A stretch of DNA of 64,000 bases from Deltaproteobacteria bacterium (GCA_029860075.1 JAOUBX010000005.1:1-64000), one strand, 5' to 3'. Positions 25,788 through 34,323 are shown, counted from the first letter of the stretch. The notes: generated by a model from the letters alone, not told the origin. Program-made: numbers and translations.

Positions 25788-26636
25788 TTATTTTTTATCC
25801 TCTTTTTTAGTGTCTGTCGCTGAGTGCGTTAAAGACCTTTTTTCACTTTCAGGCTGGAACTGCTTTATTATGGAACCTCCCTTCATGAGGAGGAAGACGA
25901 CAAGGAAGGGGATGAGGGCCAGCAGCAGCAGTTTAAGGAGAGGGGGCATCCCCTTTTTTTTCTCTGCCCCTTCCGCTTTTTGCCCTGTAGCAACGGCTTT
26001 TTTATCTGCTTCTATTTCGTCTGTTTTCCAGAAAACCTTGTAAATCTTGAAGGGATCTTTTTTTCCCTTAAGGGTTGTCGTTTTTATAAAACGGCAATAG
26101 ACGGCTGTTTTATCGGCCATTGCATTATAGGCGCTTTCCGAAATATAGATTTCACCGGCATTAGCCGATGATTCAAAACGGGACGCCACGTTAACGACAT
26201 CGCCGTAAATATCGTTTTGTTCAACAATTCCTTCACCTGTATTAATGCCTATCCTGACCAGTATGGGGGCGCTGAATTTCTTTTCCAGATTCATCTTGTC
26301 GATGGTTTCCTGGAACTGGCTGGCAGCAATGACGGCGCTCTGGGCATCGGGAAAGTAGCTCATGGTGCCGTCACCCATGGTTTTTACCAGTACGCCGTTG
26401 TTATTGCTGATAATCGGTTTGAGAGCGTCATTATGCTGCTTGAGCATCATGCGGGTCGCCAGGTCGCCCTGAGTTTCCGTGATGGTTGTGGACCCCTTCA
26501 GGTCGGTAAACATGACGGTAATGACTCTGGTGAACTTTTCCTTGAAAAGGGAGTCCATCTTTACCCTTTCATCAAGGTAGCTTTCTATATCAGGGGTTTT
26601 TTTGCCGGGGCTTTTATCCCTTTCATCTTTCGCCAT
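25788..26636 (-). CDS. Class III adenylate/guanylate cyclase, membrane-anchored
   Basis: A 282-residue protein with one class III cyclase domain (about 35-210). The metal-binding Asp residues are present in FTDLKGST and MGDGTMSYF, and the transition-state motif is NVASRFE. After a charged linker there is a single C-terminal membrane helix (about 233-253) and a short tail, so the catalytic domain is cytoplasmic. It likely makes cAMP, but the specificity residues cannot be judged reliably by eye. GGAGGG precedes the ATG. It is the first gene of a unit with bcsG and the duplicated exported protein, linking a second nucleotide messenger to the cellulose locus. Confidence 0.87.
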   Translation of the reverse strand: MAKDERDKSPGKKTPDIESYLDERVKMDSLFKEKFTRVITVMFTDLKGSTTITETQGDLATRMMLKQHNDALKPIISNNNGVLVKTMGDGTMSYFPDAQSAVIAASQFQETIDKMNLEKKFSAPILVRIGINTGEGIVEQNDIYGDVVNVASRFESSANAGEIYISESAYNAMADKTAVYCRFIKTTTLKGKKDPFKIYKVFWKTDEIEADKKAVATGQKAEGAEKKKGMPPLLKLLLLALIPFLVVFLLMKGGSIIKQFQPESEKRSLTHSATDTKKEDKK

Positions 26637-26800
26637 TTTTGGTTCCCTCCCATCAGGCCTATATTACATTTCTAGTTCTTTTGCAGCAGCTTGTCAAGGA
26701 ACTTTTCAGGTTGATGGTGAGGGTGCATTGGATCTCGCTTAGGGTAAATATGGGGTATTTGTCACATTTATCATTATTTTTTCTGAAAAAAATGTTAAAT

Positions 26801-26840
26801 AGCAATATATGTCGCATATTGAGCAATATATGTCGCGACA
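26801..26840. promoter_or_regulatory. Operator-like direct and inverted repeats
   Basis: AGCAATATATGTCGC occurs at 26801-26815 and again at 26822-26836, 21 bases apart, which is two helical turns. The first copy lies inside an inverted repeat CAATAT...ATATTG, and the second runs into the perfect palindrome TGTCGCGACA (26831-26840). The site lies between the divergent cyclase and receiver-PilZ genes and looks like a two-site regulator-binding region. Confidence 0.6.
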
Positions 26841-26881
26841 AAAAAATAGTAATATGGTATGAAGTACTGATTGCACGTATG

Positions 26882-26918
26882 ATGTTGTAGGAGAAAAACT
26901 GGTTATGTTGTAGGAGAA
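26882..26918 (+). promoter_or_regulatory. Duplicated ribosome-binding region with two minimal ORFs
   Basis: The 14-base string ATGTTGTAGGAGAA is present at 26882-26895 and 26905-26918, and the second copy supplies the SD for the ATG at 26920. Each copy also contains ATG-TTG-TAG, a start codon followed by one sense codon and a stop overlapping the SD. This could act as a leader that tunes translation of the receiver-PilZ gene. Confidence 0.55.
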
Positions 26919-26919
26919 C

Positions 26920-27612
26920 ATGAAGATTCTTATTGTTGATGATGTAAGGATGTCAATCGAAATGGGGAAATCTTTTCTGGAAAGTTCGGGCTGTGAGGTA
27001 ATCTCGGCCGGTAATGGGCAGGAAGGCCTTGAGAGGGTCATTAATGATCATCCCGATCTTGTTATTACGGACCTGCACATGCCTAAAATGAGCGGAACCG
27101 ATTTGTGCCGGTCCATTAAGGAGAATCCGGATCTTAAGGATTTACCTGTTGTTATTCTTACCTCAGACAGTAATGAGGAAAATCTTGAAGCGTGCCATAA
27201 TGCCGGATGTAATGGTATACTCAAAAAACCCTACAATAAAAGTGAGATTATTGAAAGTGTCAGACAATATATTAAGATTATATGCAGGAAGCATAACAGG
27301 GCATCTGTCGATTTTGATGTTTTTTATAATTATAATGGTATCAATTGTTCTGAAAAAGTGACCGATATCAGTTTGGGCGGTATGTTTGTCCGGTCGGACA
27401 GGCCCCCTCCCATCGATTCAACAATCAGCTTTTCGCTCCTGATAGAGAGAGAGATGAGTGAAATCAGTGTGAAGGGACGGGTCGTTAGAACAGTTATAGG
27501 AATGAATTCTTCTTACTATGAAGAACCAGGTATGGGAATCATGTTTGAAAGCCCGCCTCCGGAACTGCTTTCTATCATCAGTAAGCTTGCAGGAGATGGT
27601 GATAAAAAATAA
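26920..27612 (+). CDS. Response regulator with PilZ output domain
   Basis: A 230-residue cytoplasmic protein. Residues 1-120 are a canonical receiver with the phosphoacceptor Asp in VITDLHMP, the acidic pair VDD and Lys in LKKPY. Residues 125-225 are a PilZ domain with RKHNR (RxxxR) and DISLGGMF (DxSxxG), so it should bind c-di-GMP. The protein thus joins a phosphorelay to c-di-GMP signalling and probably acts by protein contact. No histidine kinase is adjacent. It precedes the first of three receiver-AraC genes by 18 bases, suggesting co-transcription. Confidence 0.88.
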   Translation: MKILIVDDVRMSIEMGKSFLESSGCEVISAGNGQEGLERVINDHPDLVITDLHMPKMSGTDLCRSIKENPDLKDLPVVILTSDSNEENLEACHNAGCNGILKKPYNKSEIIESVRQYIKIICRKHNRASVDFDVFYNYNGINCSEKVTDISLGGMFVRSDRPPPIDSTISFSLLIEREMSEISVKGRVVRTVIGMNSSYYEEPGMGIMFESPPPELLSIISKLAGDGDKK

Positions 27613-27630
27613 TCAGGAAAAAAGGAAGCT

Positions 27631-28422
27631 ATGGAAACAAATATTATGATGGAACCAATGGAAGACGCTAATATGGCAAGACCGGCTATTTTGATAGTCG
27701 ATGATGAGAAGAGACTATTAAAAAGTCTTGCAAGGCTCCTGGAAGATTCTTTCCAGGTGCATACCGCTTCAGGGGTGGAAGAAGGACTTTCTATTCTTGA
27801 CAGGGAAGCTATTTCTCTGGCGCTTCTCGATATTAACATGCCGGGAATGACCGGTGTCGATATGCTGAAAAAAATAAGGCAGGAGATGATGGACCTTAAA
27901 GTGATCATGATGACGGGACGCCGTGATTATGAGTCCGTCGTAAAATGCGCCGATCTTAATGTTCAGGGTTTTATTGAAAAACCTTTTGATGTCGATGTCC
28001 TTGCTGAAAGGATGCAATTGCTCATCGGAGGAAACTGCACGCCCCTTCTTTCGGAAATACTGGGTGATGATTGCGAAGAGCTTCTTTCAAGTTTATCGGC
28101 TACTACCAGGGCGGCAATTGAATATATTGAAAAAAGTTTTCATCTCAATATTAACCGGGAAAAAATAGCTGCCTACCTTGAAATAAGTCCTGCCTACCTC
28201 AGCACTTTATTCCACAAGGATTGCCACATTCATTTAAAGCGGTTTATTAACAGGTACAAGATGATCTACTGCAAGAAAAAGCTTGAGAATAATCCCTATG
28301 CAAATGTAAAGGAGCTGGCCCGGTCCATCGGCGTTTCCGATGTGAATCATTTTGGCAAGCTCTTTAAGAAAGAGACAGGGATGACACCTCTCAAATTTAA
28401 GGATTTTATCATAAGGGATTGA
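27631..28422 (+). CDS. Receiver-AraC family response regulator (copy 1)
   Basis: A 263-residue regulator with a short N-terminal extension, a receiver (Asp in LALLDINMP, Lys in IEKPF, about 18-135) and a C-terminal AraC-type double helix-turn-helix (about 165-260), where KETGMTPLKFKDF matches the family signature region. It should activate or repress genes when phosphorylated. GGAAG lies before the ATG. It is paralogous to the genes at 30274 and 31297 and follows the receiver-PilZ gene closely. Confidence 0.87.
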   Translation: METNIMMEPMEDANMARPAILIVDDEKRLLKSLARLLEDSFQVHTASGVEEGLSILDREAISLALLDINMPGMTGVDMLKKIRQEMMDLKVIMMTGRRDYESVVKCADLNVQGFIEKPFDVDVLAERMQLLIGGNCTPLLSEILGDDCEELLSSLSATTRAAIEYIEKSFHLNINREKIAAYLEISPAYLSTLFHKDCHIHLKRFINRYKMIYCKKKLENNPYANVKELARSIGVSDVNHFGKLFKKETGMTPLKFKDFIIRD

Positions 28423-28506
28423 TGCTTTTCTGCTAATACCTATTAATCTCTGCCTTATTCCGGTTATCTTCAAAATGTCTGTAATCAAAATATGAAGGAG
28501 AAATAA

Positions 28507-30249
28507 ATGAAAAAAATCCTGGCTCTTATTATCGTACTTTGCATCATTGCTGCCGGCCTCTGGTACTTCCAGCAACCACCTGCCGTCAGGATCGGCGCAA
28601 GCGAATATCTGCCTCGCGAAACGCTTTTTGTCATTGAAATACATGAACTGGAAAAAGCTATAAAAGAATTTAAGGAAAGCCGCCTCGGCAAGAACCTGGG
28701 CAGTATAGATATTGCAGGCCTGATGGAGCAACTGGGGGCGAAAGAGGAAGATGTTGAGCGCTACAGGGAGGGAGAGGAGCGCTTCTTTTCTGCGCTGGAT
28801 AGCAGGGGGACTATGGAGCTTTTCGGTAAAGAGCTTCACCTGGCCCTGCTGCCCGTGGGCGACTCTCTTGAAAAGCCGGAAGATTTTCTGGAAAAAATAA
28901 TGATCATTGCCTATCCGAAACGGAATCCGGACTTTCTTGAAGTTGCAGGCGCTTTCTTTACCGAGGATAGCAATATAGAAGAGAGCGCTTATGAAGGCCA
29001 TACAATCAAAAGCATTAAGGGGGAAGATGATCTCTCCATGCATTACTGCTTTACAGAAGGTATTATGCTTGCGTCTTTTGGCATGGACCCTATTAAAGGC
29101 GCTCTGGACCGGAGAAAGAGCGGGGAAGAAAACCTCTCTGCCAATGATGAGTACAGAGATCTGCGTCAGAAGGTATTCAAACCCCGCAGCCGTACCTTTG
29201 CTTACCTTAATATAGGGAAGATAGGCGAAGATCTTAAATCGCTGGTCCTGGCAAAAATTCCTCAGGGGGAGGGGGGCGATAAGGAAAAGGCGGCCCTTGA
29301 AAAGCAGCTTGATTCTTATGGCGGTTTCAAATCTGTTGCTTACAGTTCCTATGGCAGGGAGGGAGATGAATTAAGCGAAAAAGTGCTCATTACCCTAGAC
29401 GGCAGCAAGCTCACGGCAGGACAAAAAGCAAGCTATCTTGTCAAGCCGGGAGAAAATAATACGCTCTCAATGATTCCTGGAAAAACCATTTTTTATAACT
29501 GGGCAAATAACCTGGAAATCAAACATTCCCTCAATGATTACCTGTTCCGTGAAGGGATGACGGAAGAGGGGATGGCTGCGCTCAATAAAAAGATTGAAGA
29601 AATAGCGGGGGCGACGATAGATGAAATAGACGAAACCCTGGGCGGTGAGATCGCTATTATGATCACTGATGTCAAGACTGGCGGTTTGTTCCCCGTTCCC
29701 GTATTTGCCCTTATGGCCCAGGTGAAGGGAACGGAACTGGTGGAAGATTTAATCCTCTCCCTTGTTAGCCGTTCAGGCATGGCATTGGAAAAGGAAGTTC
29801 ATGAGAGTGTGGAGATAAAGCACCTCATGCTTCCTTTCGGGAGTGACATTCAACCGGCCTATACCTTTTACGATGGATTCTGGATAGTTGCTGTCAATCC
29901 GGGACTCATAAAAGAAATGATGGCCGCCAAAAAGAGCGGCAGGGGAATCAGTTCGGAGGAAATCTTTAAGAGTGTAGACAAGGGGCTCTCGGGAAAGAAC
30001 AACAGTATCAGTTATATCAGGATGGACCAGGTTGCTGAAAAAATGGGGCACCTGGCCCAATGGGGAAAAAACATGCTAACCATGGAAAGTCCGGAAGCAG
30101 CGGAGAAGGGGGGTCTTATTGTTAAACATCTCGTCGATCCTTTTCTGGAAGGATTGAAAATGTACAAAGCTATCGGCACCAGGACTTTTATCGAAGGTGA
30201 AACGATAGAGGTGGATTCTTACTGCAAGGTAGAGAGTAAGGTCCTCTGA
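28507..30249 (+). CDS. DUF3352-like envelope protein
   Basis: A 580-residue protein with an N-terminal signal anchor (ILALIIVLCIIAAGLWYF) and a large extracytoplasmic region. The PRETLFVIEIHEL start of the mature part, the internal repeat of beta-alpha units and the FYDGFWIVAVNPGLIKEMM segment near 460 resemble DUF3352 proteins, which have no established function. A single Cys is seen in the middle and one near the C-terminus. It is flanked by receiver-AraC genes on both sides and may be part of the sensory or response output of that group. Confidence 0.65.
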   Translation: MKKILALIIVLCIIAAGLWYFQQPPAVRIGASEYLPRETLFVIEIHELEKAIKEFKESRLGKNLGSIDIAGLMEQLGAKEEDVERYREGEERFFSALDSRGTMELFGKELHLALLPVGDSLEKPEDFLEKIMIIAYPKRNPDFLEVAGAFFTEDSNIEESAYEGHTIKSIKGEDDLSMHYCFTEGIMLASFGMDPIKGALDRRKSGEENLSANDEYRDLRQKVFKPRSRTFAYLNIGKIGEDLKSLVLAKIPQGEGGDKEKAALEKQLDSYGGFKSVAYSSYGREGDELSEKVLITLDGSKLTAGQKASYLVKPGENNTLSMIPGKTIFYNWANNLEIKHSLNDYLFREGMTEEGMAALNKKIEEIAGATIDEIDETLGGEIAIMITDVKTGGLFPVPVFALMAQVKGTELVEDLILSLVSRSGMALEKEVHESVEIKHLMLPFGSDIQPAYTFYDGFWIVAVNPGLIKEMMAAKKSGRGISSEEIFKSVDKGLSGKNNSISYIRMDQVAEKMGHLAQWGKNMLTMESPEAAEKGGLIVKHLVDPFLEGLKMYKAIGTRTFIEGETIEVDSYCKVESKVL

Positions 30250-30273
30250 TTAATAAATGGGGGATGTTTTTAA

Positions 30274-31020
30274 ATGGATAAACCAAAGATTCTTATTATT
30301 GATGATGAAAGGAGATTTGTCAGCAGTCTTAAGAAGCTTCTTAACCTGGACTTTGAGGTAAGGACTGCGCCAAATGGCAAGAAAGGGTTCCAGCTCTTTG
30401 AAAAATGTTTACCGTCACTTATTCTTCTTGATCTCGATATGCCCGTCATGAATGGCCTGGAGGTTCTTGACAAAATACGAAAGATTGACAGGGATGTTTT
30501 AATTATCATTATGACGGGTCGAAATTCGCACCGAATGGCAAGGCATTGTGCCGACCTTGGTGTCGATGGATACATAGAAAAGCCTTTTGATTTATCTGCT
30601 CTCATGAGAAAGATGAACAGCCTTCTCGGTATAGGGGACTGTCAGGTGCTTCTTGATCTTTGGGGGGATGATTATGAGAAGCGAATAAGTCATGCAGGGC
30701 CACTTGTCAGGAAGGTGCTTGAGATTATCTGGCAGGATGAAGGTAAAAATTTCTCACGAAGCCAGGCAGCAAAAACACTGCAGGTTTCACCGGAACATTT
30801 GAGCAGAATCTTCCACGAAAAGTGCGGTATTCCTATGAGTGAGTATTTAAATCGCTACAGGGTGAGAAAAAGTTTTCCCTATCTCATAGGAAAAAGGCAT
30901 CTTAAAATAAAAGATGTTGCCGCTGCCATCGGTGTAAATGACGCCAATTATTTTTGCCGCTTTTTTAAAAAAACGATGGGCATCACTCCCACCGAGTTTA
31001 GGGAGCGAGAGGCCCTTTGA
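30274..31020 (+). CDS. Receiver-AraC family response regulator (copy 2)
   Basis: A 248-residue paralogue with receiver (Asp in LILLDLDMP, Lys in IEKPF) and AraC helix-turn-helix output (GVNDANYFCRFFKKTMG segment). It starts 24 bases after the DUF3352-like gene, so the two are probably co-transcribed. No kinase is adjacent. The domain order and spacing match the copies at 27631 and 31297. Confidence 0.87.
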   Translation: MDKPKILIIDDERRFVSSLKKLLNLDFEVRTAPNGKKGFQLFEKCLPSLILLDLDMPVMNGLEVLDKIRKIDRDVLIIIMTGRNSHRMARHCADLGVDGYIEKPFDLSALMRKMNSLLGIGDCQVLLDLWGDDYEKRISHAGPLVRKVLEIIWQDEGKNFSRSQAAKTLQVSPEHLSRIFHEKCGIPMSEYLNRYRVRKSFPYLIGKRHLKIKDVAAAIGVNDANYFCRFFKKTMGITPTEFREREAL

Positions 31021-31193
31021 ATGAAGTTTATCGACAAAGCCTGCTTATCATTAAAATGTCGCAATTGCTCTGTTTCTCTTCTTTACAAAATCTTCAGCAT
31101 GGGATATGTATATAGTCCTCGTTTGTTGTTTCTGTCAAATGATTAGGGGGTGAAGAAACAAATGGGCCGGAATAAAAGAGAGATAATTTTTAT

Positions 31194-31233
31194 AGATCCG
31201 CATCAGCTTGCTTCTGGTGTGGATCTTTTTGTT
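31194..31233 (+). terminator. Intrinsic terminator between copies 2 and 3
   Basis: AGATCCGCATCAG pairs with CTGGTGTGGATCT (13 pairs including two G-T wobbles), followed by a T-run from 31226. It lies about 175 bases after copy 2 and 60 bases before copy 3, separating the two transcription units. A small RNA ending here is another possibility because the distance from the stop codon is long. Confidence 0.7.
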
Positions 31234-31296
31234 TAATTCAAAATAATCCGGTAATAAAAAGTATGAACTTCAAGATAAATAAAGAGGGGGAAACGA

Positions 31297-32055
31297 TTGT
31301 CAGTGGAAAAACCAACTATTCTCATTGCAGATGACGAACCTCGATTACTGGAAAGCCTGTCTCTTCTCTTAAAAAAGGATTTCCAAATTCTAACTGCCTT
31401 AAACGGGAGGGATGCGTGCATAACTTTCAAGTCCAACCCGTCGCTCTCTCTCATCCTTCTCGATATCGATATGCCTGTCATGAAGGGAACGGAAGCCCTT
31501 GAAAAAATCAGGGACCTGAGCAATGATGTAAAAGTCATTATTATGACCGGCAGAAGCAGCCATGACTATGCCAAGAAATGTGCAAATCTGAATGTGCAGG
31601 GCTATGTGGAAAAACCTTTTGAAGTTGATCAATTAACATTACAGATAAAAAAGCATCTGGCCATGGAGGAGTTTAAAGTCCTTAAAGCTCTCTGGACGGA
31701 TAATTATGATGAGCGGCTTGCTTCATTAAGCGATTTAAACAGAAGAACGATCCATTTTCTGGAAAAGCAGTACCATACGAGATTGAACATAAGGGAACTT
31801 GCGAGCCGTTTCAAGGTAAGCCACGAACATCTGAGCAGGACCTTTCACAGGGAGTGCGGTATCCCTTTAAAAAAATATATCCGTAAACTAAAGGTTGAAA
31901 AAGGGAAGGAATGCCTCCTCAATAAAAACAGTTACAGCATCAAAGATATTGCCATCTCCATCGGTATAAGTGATGACAAGCATTTTTGCAGGGTTTTTAA
32001 GGAAGAGACGGGCCTTACTCCCGGCGAATACAGGAAAAGAAGAGATTGTCTGTGA
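31297..32055 (+). CDS. Receiver-AraC family response regulator (copy 3)
   Basis: A 252-residue paralogue of the two preceding regulators, with receiver Asp in LILLDIDMP, Lys in VEKPF and a C-terminal AraC domain (GISDDKHFCRVFKEETG segment). Start is TTG 31297, six bases after GAGGGGG; a GTG at 31303 is an alternative. It sits behind its own terminator-separated promoter region and is followed by a 470-base gene-free stretch. Confidence 0.86.
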   Translation: MSVEKPTILIADDEPRLLESLSLLLKKDFQILTALNGRDACITFKSNPSLSLILLDIDMPVMKGTEALEKIRDLSNDVKVIIMTGRSSHDYAKKCANLNVQGYVEKPFEVDQLTLQIKKHLAMEEFKVLKALWTDNYDERLASLSDLNRRTIHFLEKQYHTRLNIRELASRFKVSHEHLSRTFHRECGIPLKKYIRKLKVEKGKECLLNKNSYSIKDIAISIGISDDKHFCRVFKEETGLTPGEYRKRRDCL

Positions 32056-32528
32056 CTATCTGCGGACTGTAGCGTTTTTCGTTAAATCTCAATTCTGCAC
32101 ACCAAGTATCAATTCTATCCAATTTACAGTCCCGCTCTCGTCTATTATATTTACTGTCATATCTGAGTGGAAAAGCAGCGCATTAGATAGTGATGCTAAA
32201 GCTGCATTGCGAGTAGGGTCATTTCCCCCTTTCCCGTCATGGGAGAGACTCAGGAGTGAGAGTGCTGCGGGGGGGGGGCGCATCAGGTTTTCACAACTTT
32301 TTCAAGAATTATACTTGCAGTGAAAAATACTAACGGCCACACCTGAATAGCCGCGCTTTCCTGAGCTATTTATATAGAATGGGTTCATTCGCATTTTAGT
32401 TGAAAAAATCATCTTAACCACGGAGGCGTTGAGACAGGGAGGAATAATAAAGAAAGACATCATACATGACATGCTGCCAAAATACGGTATATGCGCAGCC
32501 TCATATTAAAAAAATCAAGGGAGTTCGA
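32056..32528. other. Gene-free stretch with a ten-G homopolymer
   Basis: I see no supported gene in this space. It contains a run of ten G at 32269-32278, otherwise unremarkable mixed sequence, and the SD of the next gene (AAGGGAG near its right end). Open frames crossing it lack ribosome sites and recognisable protein character. Confidence 0.5.
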
Positions 32529-33029
32529 ATGTCAACACTCATTGTAACAAGCACATTTTTTGTTCTGAGCCTGGTAGGGGCGGTTGTTCTTTTCAGGTTT
32601 TTCAAATCCGCCGCCATTGTAAAGACAAAGACCTACCAGGCGGGCGGCGCCATCGCCGGATTTATTATTATTTACGCCCTATTGTACGGCTCATACGCAA
32701 ATATTGAAAAGGACGGACAGAAAAAACTGCTTGAAGACTATGAAACGATCAAAGTGGAGCTTCAGCAACTGAGGAAAAAGCTTGAGCCCAAGTCTATTTC
32801 AGGGACGGTGGAGCCTTTCAGGGACAATATTAAAGTCGTATTGGCCGTTAAAGAAATTGATACGGACAACCGGGGTAAGTTCAGGCTGAAAGCGCCCTGC
32901 ATCGACCCTGAAGAAGATGACGTCAGGCTTTTTATAATGACCGAGGAGGGAAGTTTTGACTGGGCAATTTACTCGGAAGAAGAGATGAAGGATATTAATA
33001 TCCCCATTTCAAATAATGGATCCCATTGA
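32529..33029 (+). CDS. Small two-helix membrane protein with periplasmic-type domain
   Basis: A 166-residue protein of unknown function. Two membrane helices (about 4-24 and 35-53) are followed by a coiled-coil-prone segment (KLLEDYETIKVELQQLRKKL) and a C-terminal beta-rich domain (GTVEPFRDNIKVVLAVKEIDTDNRGKFRLKAPC region). ATG 32529 is chosen because AAGGGAG precedes it. It is 12 bases from the next gene, a secreted carboxypeptidase-regulatory-like domain, so the two probably act together in the envelope. Confidence 0.65.
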   Translation: MSTLIVTSTFFVLSLVGAVVLFRFFKSAAIVKTKTYQAGGAIAGFIIIYALLYGSYANIEKDGQKKLLEDYETIKVELQQLRKKLEPKSISGTVEPFRDNIKVVLAVKEIDTDNRGKFRLKAPCIDPEEDDVRLFIMTEEGSFDWAIYSEEEMKDINIPISNNGSH

Positions 33030-33041
33030 GGAGGACAGGTT

Positions 33042-33347
33042 GTGAAGATTATTAGACAGATATTTTTTATGGCGTTTCTTATGTTGATAACAGCTCCTGT
33101 TTCTGAAGCGGCTGATGTGGCCACCGTTATGGGAAAAGTAAAGGGCAGGAATAACAAGCCCCTTTCAAGAGTTGTGGTAAAGATAGGAGATAAAACAAGC
33201 TTTACCGATGTGAAAGGGAGTTACCGGATTAAGGGTGTTCCTTTCGGCAATTATACGGTCAACATAAAACGGGCGGGAAAGGTTCTTGAAAAAAAAGAAG
33301 CGCAGATTGACAAGCCGCGTATAAAGCTAAACGTGGATCTTCGATGA
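33042..33347 (+). CDS. Secreted carboxypeptidase-regulatory-like domain protein
   Basis: A 101-residue protein with a signal peptide (about 1-23, ending SEAAD) and one beta-sandwich domain of the CarboxypepD_reg type, shown by GKVKGRNNKPLSRVVVKIG and the later TDVKGSYRIKGVPFGNYTV. Such domains are structural or binding modules. Start is GTG with GAGGAGG upstream. It is paired with the preceding membrane protein and ends before a terminator. Confidence 0.7.
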   Translation: MKIIRQIFFMAFLMLITAPVSEAADVATVMGKVKGRNNKPLSRVVVKIGDKTSFTDVKGSYRIKGVPFGNYTVNIKRAGKVLEKKEAQIDKPRIKLNVDLR

Positions 33348-33434
33348 TATGTATTTGAAAAGGGAGAATAAGGGTTATTTATTAATATCAGTGAAAATGA
33401 AGATCGGGAGACAGACTTAAATCAGAGACCGATA

Positions 33435-33465
33435 AAAGAAGGATGGCAAGGGGTCATCCTTCTTT
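33435..33465 (+). terminator. Intrinsic terminator-like hairpin
   Basis: AAAGAAGGATG (33435-33445) and CATCCTTCTTT (33455-33465) form an 11-base perfect stem with a nine-base loop. The T-rich right arm plays the part of the T-run. It lies about 90 bases after the 33347 stop and 28 bases before the muramidase gene. Confidence 0.55.
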
Positions 33466-33492
33466 CTATATGAAATAAGTGGAGGTGGAAAA

Positions 33493-34323
33493 ATGAAACT
33501 TTTAAGAAAAGGTTCCAGGGGTGAAGAAGTCAAGACCCTTCAGCAGTTGCTCGTAAAGCATGGCTACAATATTGATACTGATGGTATTTTCGGAAGCGGC
33601 ACGGAGAAGGCGGTGCGGAGTTTTCAGGCAAAAAACGGTCTTGATGCCGATGGGCTCGCAGGGAAGAACACATGGGCGGCTCTTGAAAAGGAAAAGGTTG
33701 GTGAAAAGGAGGTCTCTTCAGATGAAGCCAAAGGCGATGGCCGCTTTTTAAACGAGCAGGATATAAGCGATGTGGCCCTTGAAATGGGCGTTGAAATTCC
33801 CGCTATTAAGGCGGTTTATGAAGTTGAGTCGAGGGGTAAAGGCTTTCTCGATAATGGTGATCCCAAAATACTTTTTGAAGGCCACATATTCTGGCGGCAG
33901 TTGAAGAAAAAAGATATCGATCCTGAAGAATACCAAAAAGGGAATGAAGATATCCTCTACCCCAAGTGGGACAGGAGTCATTACAAGGGAGGAGTGGGAG
34001 AATACGACCGGCTGGGCCGTGCCAGGGAGATAGATGAAGAGGCGGCCCTTTGTTCGGCCTCATGGGGTACCTTTCAAATTATGGGCTTTAATCACAAAAA
34101 ATGCGGATTTAAGACGGTAAAAGACTTTGTCGACGCTCAATACAGAAGTGAAAGGGAACATCTCAAGGCCTTTGTCAATTTCATTAATGCATCAAATCTT
34201 CTCGATGAATTAAAAAATAAAAACTGGGCCGCCCTTGCAAAGGGCTATAACGGGCCTGCTTATGCCGAGAATAAGTACGATGTAAAGCTGGAAGAGGCCT
34301 ATAAAAAATACGCTCAATCATGA
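33493..34323 (+). CDS. N-acetylmuramidase-type endolysin with peptidoglycan-binding domain
   Basis: A 276-residue protein with an N-terminal PG_binding_1 domain (about 1-65, LRKGSRGEEVKTLQQLL and GIFGSGTEKAVRSFQ) and a C-terminal N-acetylmuramidase (DUF3380-like) domain (about 90-275). The latter has the conserved YEVESRGKGF and LFEGHIFWRQL motifs and SWGTFQIMGFN. This is the architecture of phage endolysins and of some bacterial autolysins. There is no signal peptide, so export would need a holin-like or other route. No other phage genes are nearby. Confidence 0.87.
   Translation: MKLLRKGSRGEEVKTLQQLLVKHGYNIDTDGIFGSGTEKAVRSFQAKNGLDADGLAGKNTWAALEKEKVGEKEVSSDEAKGDGRFLNEQDISDVALEMGVEIPAIKAVYEVESRGKGFLDNGDPKILFEGHIFWRQLKKKDIDPEEYQKGNEDILYPKWDRSHYKGGVGEYDRLGRAREIDEEAALCSASWGTFQIMGFNHKKCGFKTVKDFVDAQYRSEREHLKAFVNFINASNLLDELKNKNWAALAKGYNGPAYAENKYDVKLEEAYKKYAQS

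Noticed and set aside
28234-29043. 269-codon open frame on the - strand
   Set aside because: It overlaps the end of an AraC-type regulator and the start of the DUF3352-like gene, both with strong evidence on the + strand.
33493-34323. Prophage remnant
   Set aside because: Only the muramidase is phage-like; no integrase, capsid, tail or terminase gene and no attachment repeat is visible around it.
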